This document shows, one piece after another, positions 10,916 to 22,700 of a DNA stretch of 64,000 bases (within the stretch, counting starts at the first letter, position 1; the number at the start of each line of letters is the position of its first letter). Made by a program: the position numbers and the translations under genes. Under the pieces are notes generated by a model. That model was not told the origin of the DNA and did not search any database. It saw nothing but the letters and a program-made list of their open reading frames with translations. This DNA is from Ophiura sarsii (Eukaryota; Echinodermata; Ophiuroidea; Amphilepidida; Ophiuridae): assembly GCA_035610835.1 (NCBI GenBank), contig CM069455.1, forward strand, positions 16,257,874 through 16,321,873, written 5' to 3'.

Positions 10916-13900
10916 CTGCATCATAAAATGTTTATTAGAGCTTGATATGTTGAAAAAATGCTACAAAAACTTGTTCTTTTTAAGAAAAGAAAGCTGGATG
11001 ATTCATCTGTGTTGGGGATAACAGTATGATTTGAAGCTAGTCTTTCGTACACAATAAAAGATTAGTAAAAGGGGGTCGGTTGGTAATTTGACACAATGCC
11101 CCTACATCCATATCTAGAAACACGCTAATACCATCCACAAAAAGTAAAAAGTACAATCTTTTTTACCCCTATCCCATCATAATGACTGATGATGAGGGTA
11201 TATTACATTCATTAGGTTTATAATATCATTGTGTTGGTTACTCCGCCCTTGGTTGTGCTGCTGTTTGACACATGCAGCTGGGAGCAAAATCCATCAAAAA
11301 ATGTCATTTATTTTGTTATATAAAGACTTATTGCATCCAAACTTGGGTCAGGATGTTCACTTATCATGCTTATCTACCCTTAGTAAAAACGGAACAACTA
11401 GGCCTATATCATACCGCGGCTGTATTTGTTTTAAAGTGTTTTGGTTTAGGCGAAGATTTATTCAACGACTCCGAACTGGCAAGCAATGAGCGCGTATACC
11501 GGCAGGCAAGCTTCCTGCTGAGACGTACTTTACACTTTCCACGGCTATTATTTTACCATACTCAAAACAGATTTTTCAGAAACCTTTCACAATGTTCAAC
11601 GTCTATCTCAAGGATTACTGACCCAATACTAGGCATGTTTGTACTTATGTCAATGCATTTCTCAAGATGATTCCAAATATGGTAATGACATTCCATAATT
11701 TTGATATTTTTTAAACATTTTGTGAAATTTTGGAATGTCGTCTGCAGCTGCCTGCCGCGTGGAAAGTGATAATACAGTATAAAGCCAACTTACCCTCAAC
11801 TATCTCGAAGTCATCAAATATAAACTTGGAAAGAATAAATGTTTGTAAATCGCCACTTGCCACTCCTACAACGATACAAACAAAATTTTAGAAAACCTAA
11901 TATGAACAATAATATGAACAAATAATACTAATTTATAACACATTTTATATAAATAATGTGATGATGAGCATATTGACGACGACGGCGATGGTAAAGACGA
12001 CGATGGTGACGACAGCGATGGTGACGACGGCGATGGTGACGATGACGATGATAATCGCTAAGTTGTCACATTTGGAACTTTCCCTTTAATACAATTCTCT
12101 ATCGTACCATCACGCCCCCCCCCCCCCCCCATAGAAAAGCTAACTTTAAAAATATCTAAACACGAAACTCTTGAAGAATGGCGCTTTATTGGGTTCATGA
12201 AATGTTGTCATCCGAAATGCAAATTTCATATATCTGGATGCTCGTCAGTCAATTATTTTCTGTTCCCTCGTCCGAAAAAGCTTATCACTTTAGTTTCAGA
12301 CTAAAATCACAGCAGCTCACAGGATCCCGCTGTGCACAAAATTGACAGCTGGCTTCGGCCGAGAACCCCCATATAGATAAACCATGGTTAGATCGCCACC
12401 GGTTTTGGCCAGGATCGAGTCAGATCGTGGAGCTCTTTAGGTATCTACCAGGCCTAGAATACTCCCTCACATCAATCTGAGTACCCCTAAAGTATCCAGA
12501 TGCTAAGCGCTCCTGTATTTTAAAGAATATTGGCCAACATTTTGTTTCACCATACGATCATAGGGATTTGCAGACGACGGTGGCTACGAACGGCCGTTAA
12601 TTTTGAATTTCCGTTGGTTTTAATGTAACAATGGATTTTGATTATATGACCCCATAAAATTCATCATAGGTTAGAAGAAAATTTTTCCAATCCAAAACCG
12701 TTCGGGATGGCTAATCATCCCAATTGTAAATGCTATTTTTTGAATTTAAACCGTTGTTAAGCGGTCGTCCCATTCACTTGATCAGGTAACCTCGTTCGCA
12801 TATTTTAACCTGAATACTCGTGAATACGCCTATGTCCAGCGTCGTCTGGGGATTTGCAAAAATAGCCAACGCCCTCTATTATATTAATCGCTGCGTGGTT
12901 GTGAGTTTGGCAGTCAGGTAGGTGTGCAAACGGTTCTCTATGTAGATAGATCAACAAGGTCGAGAACAGTGTGGTCAACACGTCCGTCGCCACTGCTATC
13001 ATTTTGATTATGACAAGTCACGTGACCATCCCATTTCGATATTACGCTTGGAATCATTTCTTCAGCGGGATACCGCGAGCTGCTGTGGACTTAAATAGTT
13101 CATTTTATTTTCGGACTGACCATAACCCTAACCCGTTTCGGACTGACAACGTTTCGGACTGATGCGAGCACCCCGTTTTATTTACTCCGTTTATACACAT
13201 TCGATTCAATTTCGTGTCGTCTGACCAATAATTAAAACATAGTTGTAACAAGTAATGACCCGTTCATACTACCGTCGATGGGCATTTGTCGACGCCGAAC
13301 GGATATCGTTGCGCGAGATGAAGCAATGCCAACTTTTATCCGCCGACGTCGACCACTACCGCTCACAATGGGAGCATGAACAGGCCATAAGAATTGTGTG
13401 TGACCCTGGATGATATGATAGACTTACCCCAGCCAACGTAAGTTTCTGGTGCGGCTTCCTCGAGTATCTCATGAAAGATTCTTGAAGGGTCGGGCCCACG
13501 ATGTTCATCGCGTTCTGTTTGGAAGATAATAATAAATTGAAATGAGGATTAAACCATAGATCCATGCATTACCAGTGGCGTAACAGCCGGGGGGCAGGGG
13601 GCACAGTGCCCCCCCCCCCCCCCCCCCCCCTGAAGGTGCTCAGCAGGAAATTCAAACCTACCCACCAGGAAAAATGGGGGGAAGGGAAAAGAGGAAAAGA
13701 AGGGGGAAAGGGAAAGAAAAGAGAGAGAGAAAGGAAAAAGGGAGGGAAAAGAAAAAGGAAAAGGGGAAAGAAAGAAAAGAATAAAGGGAAAGAAAGAAAG
13801 AAAGAAAATTGCGCAGTACAAAAAGCACAACAGTTAACAAATTGTTGACTGTTGTGTTTTTTGTACTGCGAAATTTTGTACTGTGAAATTCACGAGGTGA

Positions 13901-16900
13901 CTGACTGGGAAAATATTTGGGGCAACCTTTTACGAAAAATTCCGGGACGGAATTATTCTAACCAGGATTTTTTTTTGGCTGTGCCCCCCCCCCCCCCCCC
14001 CCCTGACAACCAACCTCTGTTACGCCCCTGTGCATTACTAATTACTTTCGTATGTACTCCACAGGATGACAGGTGTTGGCGGCAAATGTGAATTTTCCAG
14101 TCCCCCATATCCACTGACATATAACAGTCTCAATCCATATATGCCAGCCACAAAATGTTTTCAAAGCATTTTTGTGGTATTAAAAGTGACTTTTAAATTT
14201 TCATTTGATTAGATCTACATTATATCGTATTAGATTATCTTGGATATCTCGTCGTTTTGAATAGACTATTTTAGAGTGTACGTTAACAAATTTACGTTAA
14301 TCATAAATAAATACACGTTCGTATATGGATGGATGATCATTAACAGCAGTAAAGGAGAATAAGAAAGAAGAAAAAAGTTTGTTTCCAGTAGCAAGCCTGG
14401 AACCTCAAATGTGAAATGCGGTGTTTTTTTATACTGTTATGTTCGCTAAAATGTGATTATCACCGCGGATTTCACTTCCGTACTTGCCGTATGTCGCCAA
14501 TCGCCATCTTGAAACATGTTGGACAAAATTTCGACAAAAGATGGCGCCCTAACAATAATGTTCCCCGTTTTTTCTATTAAAAAAATTAAATGCGCAAGAA
14601 TCAAGCGTCTCTATGAAATGCGCGCGCACTTCTAGAAACAAACTGTTTTTGGTTTTATTGGCCTATAACAACACTACTTATATTAAAATCACCGGGTAAT
14701 GAGTCATCTGTGCGCGCTAAAATTGAAAACTGTGTCGCAGATATCGAGGGCTCATAAACAAAAGGCCTCATCTCCATTTTTTCAAAAATGAGATTTTGGT
14801 ATCAAAATGTTCAAAAAGAAATTCTCTTTCCCATACCACACAGCCTATCTCCATAACACAACCCCTTTCTAAGTTATAGCCAGTATCACAAGACCTCATC
14901 TCTATCTCCCCAATGTGTTAACAAATCTTCAATAGGCTTTTTCTCAAAATGGTCAAAATGGAGATAAGGCCTTTTGTTTCTGAGCCCTCGATATCAAGTC
15001 TTGGATGACAGTGAACAAATTAAAACTAAACGATGAACTTATCATGTTCACAACTCCACAAATGCACACCTCAATCAGAGACACCTCAATCATATACAGA
15101 TTGCTAATGCCAATATCACGTCAGCACATTTTGCTCGAAACCTGGTCATTGTCCTTGTCCATGTAAATGACTGAACCAGTGAAGAAAATATGTCAGTCAG
15201 CATATTTTCCAATTAGTATTCCGTATATCTTCAATCAGAAAATTCTTTTTCTGATGACACAGCTTTAATTCTCGTTCATGCCCTCATCACCTCCCGTCTC
15301 TACAACGGAAATGCACTTTTATATGGCATCTCAAACGCCCTCCTTAATAAACTCCAGCGAACACAAAATGCAGCTAACCATATTTGGAATCACTATGAGA
15401 AATGCATTTAGATAAGTACAAACATGCCTATTGATTCAGTAATCCTTGAGATAGGCCTTGAAAGTTGGTAAAGGTTCTCAAATCTGTTTTGTTTAATAGT
15501 AAAAATAGTAATAGCCGCGTGGAAAGTGTTAACACTTTCCACGCGGCTATTGCAAAACAGATTTTTCAGAATCCTTTCCCAACTTTCAAGGACTACCTCA
15601 AGGATTACTGAACCAATACCATGGCATGTTTGTACTTATTCTAATGCATTTCTAATAGTGATTCCAAATATGGTAATAAAATTCAACAATTTTGAAATGT
15701 TTAAAACATTTTGTAAACATTCGGAATGTCGTCTGCAGCCGCCTGCCGCATGGAAAGTGTTAATATTGCACTAACCTCTTTTAACTTCGCCTTCTTCCGG
15801 TGGAGGTGGTGCTTCGCCTTCTTCCGGTGGAGGTGGTGCTTCGCCTATCATCGAAACGGAAGTGAAGTCTCCACAATCTCTCGCCTCAATACAAGGTCCT
15901 GAAATAGAGATTAAACGGATACATCATGTATATTGTGCATTCTGTAAAACATTTGTTTCATTACTTGGATGTAATAATTATAGGTCAATAAATGCGTATG
16001 TGTTGTTTCGAGATAAATTAGACAAATCAATACACGCGCGCTGATGTTGATGTGTGAATAATGGCACGACCCCGCAGGGGAGGGCTATTTGTGAGCATAT
16101 CAACATTTGCGCAAGTGCATTGATTTGTCTAATTTCTCGAGAAATAAAACAAACGCATGTATTGACCTTAATCATACACGACACTATACAAATCAAAATT
16201 CACAATTTAAGCATACTTTTAATCTATCTAATATTACGAATGAAAACATGTTAACAAGTTTGCTAACACCTACAGTGAAAATCGGCGAACCCTCGATAAC
16301 TAAACGACGAATCAAAACAACTCGTGGTGCGTGTATTGAACAGCGAGCGTGTTTTAGTTTCTTGCATTCTGATTGGTTCAACACTATTAAGAGTGTATGA
16401 ATAGACTTCGATACTGCATTTGCTATGTTCTTTCTTTAAGATTTCTAAAACAATGCGTAAGCTGTGTAATACACATTTTAGTGAAATCCTATTTAGGTTA
16501 GAAACCACGACGGTCAAAGGTCATAGAGGATCAAAATTATTCGTTCTACATGTAGACTAAAATGCTTCTTTTCACAGATTACATGCATTAAGTAGCATAT
16601 AACATGTATATTAAACATACAACTAAACACCAAGGTTTCTAACCAAAATCAGTGTAGTCGGTATCCAGGATCTAAGATAAACACTTCAAAGGCGACAAGC
16701 AAAAACACCCTGTTCTACGGGCAAGCGGACCTCTCAGGTAGGGTCGGTGGTCGGGCGTTTTGTAAAAAATGAAGTTGAAAATTCGTCAAAATTAGGTTGG
16801 TCGGGCCCGTAGAGCAGGTGGGGTTTTCTCGTCCCTTAAACGGGCAAGACTTCTCGCCATAATTTGACACCAAAAATATTGAGTGGATACTGTTCTAAGT

Positions 16901-19687
16901 TTTTAAGCTTTTAGTTAACACACCTACCGATTTATTTTATTTTTGTATTAGATGGCATTGATTTGTATTGAATACTATGTGCAATTGAAACTGGTCAGGC
17001 ATAGATGAATTGTTGAGCTGTGACTGTTTGACAAAAATTGTCACTGCTAAGCACACACATGGCAATGATAGCCAATAGAAAATAATGTTACTACACAACT
17101 TTCTTTTCGGTTTTCTGGTTAACTTATATTAGTCAACATTTTATGAATCTCAAATTGCGGGGAAAGAATTTGGTCGTTTAATGTATATCTAAGATTGTTG
17201 ATACTTATTACTGATTTAACTATTTAATATTAAAGCACCTGATCAGGATGTTCATCAGTGCCTTTTAATAACCGGATCCAACGGTTAACATGTCGTCAAA
17301 ATTGTATATAATTGTCATATACTTCAGGTCTTCTTTGAAATCATTATTCAATATTTATGAATCAGAACCCCATACAGTATATGCAGATTAGCCATGCTTT
17401 TTCCAGAAAAAAAAGAATAACTGGGTGCGCATTATAACTGTTTGATTTTAACTAAGCTGGCTATATACTTATTAGGAGGAATTAACTAAGGGCACACTGC
17501 AAAACTACTCCGTGTGACTTGTACGTAGGACTTATACGATAGTATTATTCTGCATAACCATACGTACAACAACCACAAATGAAAATTTAACTAAACCAAT
17601 AAAATACTTTCATCATAAATATTTAAATTGGTCGCAGATCAGTTTGTAAAGTTGCTTGTACAAACGATAATGATGTAAACTATGACTTTGGCGATTATCG
17701 CACACGTTTTTACGTACATCACATACAGGACGTGTCAAAAAGATTCCCATGTGAAACATAATTTCTCTAGCCATGAAGAGCATCAAAATTGGATGTGATA
17801 ATAGTCGGAAAAGGTCCAAGATACTGGTATACCAGTAACGTTCAATACTGTAACATAAAAGTTGCCAGTATCGGTCAACATAGTACAATTTTACTGTTCC
17901 AGTATCGGTCGACACTGGTACACCAAATTGTGTTCTAGGATCGAGCGATACTGGAACGTTTTTATGTTCCAGTATCGGGCGATACCGGTATACGTGATAC
18001 CAGTGAGATTTGTCCCAGTATTAAACGATACTGCAGTACATAATTATGTTCCAGTATCGCCCGATACTGGAACTTACATTGTATGTGCCATATCGGCCGA
18101 TATTATTCATAACCGTACAAACCACAGAATATTTGAATTTTTGATGTATGTTTAACAATATCTGACATGTCTTACAATCATCACTGGAATCCCAAATGTA
18201 TTTCTTCAGTTGAGAGTCCAATTCTTGTGCAAACGTGTCTAAAATGGGATTCGCACTCTTGTTACATAATTAATCATATCTCGGCAATTAGGTGGTGAAA
18301 TTTAATGGGATGAAATGTATTTGATAGAAGACTAATAGGGCTTACCAACTATCTATTGTTTAAAGAAACTTTTTTGACACGCCCTGAATAAAAATGCAAA
18401 CACTCACTCTCTTCATCTTCATCTTCATCTTCATCTTGTTGTCCCGAACCACCACGGTGCCCTCTTTTGCGTTTAAGACTATTGATAAGCATACGCTTCA
18501 TTTGCAGTGACTGTAAAATCAACAATACAATGTTTTTTTATTATTCTGATGATGCTTAAATTATGCATCTGTCTGTAACTGAATACTCTAGGGTTTGAAA
18601 GTACCAACCGTGCACCGCCCCCCCCCCCCCCCCCCCCCACCCCGTCGTATCTATTTCATACTTGACCCACAACAGGCACTCTGTCCGACGGAGTCAAATC
18701 GAGTTGAAATACAAAGATATAGAATGAAAGTTATCATTTCGCCCAATCCACTACCTACTTTGAAATGACGTTTGTTTTGAGGACTTTGACCCTTTCTGGG
18801 AAGTAGTCGAAGCAAATCACCAGTTTACAAAAAGTTTGAATAATAATACAGAGCGTTTATAAATTAGACGTTCTAGTCACCTGTCCTATCCTGTTTGTTC
18901 GGTGTGTGGGTGGTTTTTTGTTTATTAAGGACACAGAGTGGAGCACAGGATTAAGGCGAAATATCACTACCGATGACAACATCTTGTACACGGTGCAAAA
19001 TTATATATGGGAATGATGAAAAACTATTTCTAGACAAAACCATCATAAGATTCAGCTAGGTCCGCAGTGAACCATTATTATATACCCTGCTCAAGTTCGT
19101 TACAGCGTCAAACGATCTTTACAGATCAGTGACCGCACTACTGTTCATTAGACTTTTGTAGTCTGTAGTAGACAAGGGGCAGTCTCTACGTTATTTCCAT
19201 TGGTCAAAGGGCAGTCCTTTGGAGGTTCTATTAGAACCAAATTTATATATAGTAGGCCAGTGGCAACCTACGTGTTCAGTGGAAGCGGCAATCCATCTGA
19301 ACGGCTCTTTTCAGAGCCACCAATTCTTTCACAAGTTGGAAAGGGAACCTACTCACAAATCATCGGGCAAGGGGCAGCCCAAATCATGATAACAAGAGAA
19401 GTGGCAATCTCTATGTTTTGTTTAATAATATAATAATTTGGTTCTGAAGAAGTCAGAGCTAATCCTGACGAAAGCTTGACAGATTAAAACTTGTCCGACG
19501 GCGAACCCGTTAAACTTTTAACTTATAGTATCTCGTAGTAACTACATAATATACTTTATTCTATCGTGTATGTTTTCTTCAATTGGACCTGAAGTACGTA
19601 CCGTGTTTCCACATTTTACAACGAGATTGTTTGGTTTCATTTTTAGGTACATATATCTATAATACAATGATAGCTCATACCCGTTTG

Positions 19688-19722
<35 letters not shown>

Positions 19723-22700
19723 GTCGTCGCTGTCGTTACCGTTTTGCTTTTTGGCAAAGTCTGTCAAATCAAATGTATAAAATCCATATTACTCATATAA
19801 TAAAAATAGATTGGAAGACAGTTTGCCTCGGTATTTTACTTGAGTGCAAATCACTAGGTATAAAAGTAATACAAATAAGTAAATGTAAAAATATGCAATA
19901 CGTTGACACAAATAAAACACAAAATCTTCTTAGATTAGATAAAAAGAATAAGCTTTATTACTTTCTGCTTTCTTCACATCAATTTGACATGTTTATGTTC
20001 AAAATAGCAATAGTTTAGCATATCAGATACGGATTTGCTGTTGTTATTGAGCACCCAATTATCTGTTATTAAACTATGGGCCGTATTCTCGTACGTATTA
20101 TACGTTGGTTTAAGCTAAGCACGTGTTTGATTTTGACTTTAAACATATCGGTTAACTACACGCAGTTCACGAGAATTGCTTAAAACTTAAACACGCTTCT
20201 AATTCACTGCAAAATGTCTACCTTTAAACATAGGTCATGTAGGTATGGGTAGTTTAACGCGCGTTTAATTAAACTCGTGCACCAATTGGATGCCTTGAAT
20301 GATTACCAAACTATGCCCGGTGAAAGCTGACGTACATATCGTGTAAAGTCTTAAAAACAGCGTAGGTAGGTCTGTAGAACGTCTTCTTGTTTAGTCTTCT
20401 TTTAAAAAAAAACTTGGGAAGAGATTTCGTAAGTTAGGTTTATAATATTTGTAATTTATGCGCCCTACAGACACTCTTCATTGATCGCAATGGACCTACA
20501 GTACATATTCTCTTGGCCACAGTCCGACATACGCGGGCGCACTACGATCAGCTACGCGCGCGCATGCTTGAAAACTCAAAAAATGCCGCTAAAAAATAAG
20601 AGCCGTGAGGTCGATTGCGCACCACGGATTCCGTTGCACCGTTTTGGGGGTTATAGGTTGACCTCGCGTCGAACTCATGTGACGTGCGTACATATGCTAC
20701 GATCCCTAAATAGAATACGTGTTGACGTCACCTCCCAACTTGACATGACGTAAGAGGCAGTAATTGATAACTTACTTTCTATGTTACGCCGAAGAAAATC
20801 TATCTCTCTCTGAAATTTCATGGCCTGCGATAAAGATTAAGAAAATATTGTTAATATTAAAAAACACCAGTTTGTATATCTCATACATGTACGTATAAGT
20901 GACTTGTACGTAAGACTAATACGATAGACACCAAAGTAATAAAGGGTTCAACAAAAGAAAGTATACCACTTTGTTTATGTCATTTTGAGTAACTTTCAAT
21001 TTGTTTTTGTCCAAACAGGCTAGATAGGCATTTAGATGAATCTTTTAGGCATAATTTGATACCAAATTTTCCCCCTAACAACAAAGATAAACCATGATTA
21101 GCACCATTTAAAGGAAAATATCCCATTTTCAAAAGTCGCATTTCCAATACACAGCACGAGAAGAAAGGGCCAATTGTTATCACACACATATGCCGTATTT
21201 ATCCCGTACTGATCACCGCGCATATCCCTCAATGCGCGGGCTAATTCAAATGTGAACTGATGCATGGGTGTGAAGGATTTGAATGTAAAGGAATGTTAAT
21301 GGATGGGGAGAACATGGACAGTTTAACCAGGGACAATCCAATGAAGGGACAAGAAACGGCCTATTGTATCATTACATCATCATATTCAATTGCAAAACAT
21401 GCGAGTTGCGGGTGTGTTTTTATTCAAGGAACTCAAAGGTTGCCCTATAATCTTTCGAAAAATGATCAAAACATATTTTTCCAAAAAACTTAGGCCTAGG
21501 TCAAACTGAATACAATTTATACATGATTTGTTCAAAAAATAACGTGCTAGTGTTAATAATAATCGGTATATTTGAGAAAAATGTGATAATTTTAGATTTA
21601 TAAAAAATGTGAAAACATGCTAGAACAAAGTAATTAATATTTTTCCTGGGAAGTTTAAACTATAGACATTTTGTTCCTATTGATTCCAATATCCAAATTA
21701 ATCGGAAAATGATGTTCTTTGATGATATATATTTGCATTTCTAGAGTATAGTAGTTCAGTAGGAATTGCACAGGTATGTAGTCAAGTGGATATCTTCACA
21801 ATTATGAAATGGCCGTGAAGTAGGGTATAAATGCAATTTTATTGCTGAAAATGATACATGAGGCAGGATGTCTAGATTCAGATTTTGTTTTATTGACGTC
21901 AAGCCACGTCCTTTTCGATAATGTTATAATTATGACAAATATAGTTTGTCTTATAAACATAATATCATGTTTGGTATCAAATTAAAGCTGTTGACTCCTA
22001 GAATACATATAAAATGATAGTAATTTTATGTCACCTGTAATGTCACGTACTATACAACGCCATATCCTGCCTGTCAATTTGAACATGTGATACACTTCAT
22101 CCATGGTACAAATAAAACTGTCAACTGTTTGTTAGTAATAGATTTGGAGTTAGAGGTATCAGCAAACTGATAATTATTTGTTTTGAAAACGTTCAAATAT
22201 TTAATACAAGTAGATTGAGACTCTGGTCTTCATTATTTGTGATTATTTTGATTAATTAAAACCGTGCCTTGTTGAAGGGCTACAGTATAATACTTTATCA
22301 AACATAACAATTCCACCCTCAGAACATAAGAAACCCCTATACTGCAGTTACCAGTATTCTCATTATACTGCTTCTCCACTGATTTTCTTAAGGACATGTG
22401 AATAATTGCGTACATGCATGTAAATCTACATTAGGCCTACATTTATTTTGAAACAAACAAGCAAAGACTTATATTTTGAAATTAACAACATTGAGAACAG
22501 CTTAGACACTAAAAAATACTCAGATAAAAACGATTGCGTCATTACTCATCTGCCTAAATTTGAATATATAGGCTGTGCTTTAATTTTTATACCAAACACG
22601 ATATGTTTGTGTTGCAAATATATTTGTCATTATAACAGTGGCGTAGCTAAGTTTTTCATAGGGGGGGGGGGCAAGAAATGAAAGTTAACCGACAAGATTG

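Noticed and set aside
11968..12056. Acidic plus-strand frame (DDDGDGKDDDGDD)
   Set aside because: A minisatellite in an intron, with no acceptor or start; unlike exons 3 and 4 it lacks splice support.
12463..12526. Possible extra exon of the novel gene on the minus strand (reads ERLASGYFRGTQID)
   Set aside because: A fair acceptor but weak donors, and including it breaks the frame to exon 7; the chain is complete without it.
12785..12880. Another possible minus-strand exon (RALAIFANPQTTLDIG)
   Set aside because: Poor acceptor and donor, and wrong phase for its neighbours.
13549..13848. Lysine/glutamate-rich and Phe/Ser/Leu-rich frames
   Set aside because: They come from a purine tract inside an hAT MITE.
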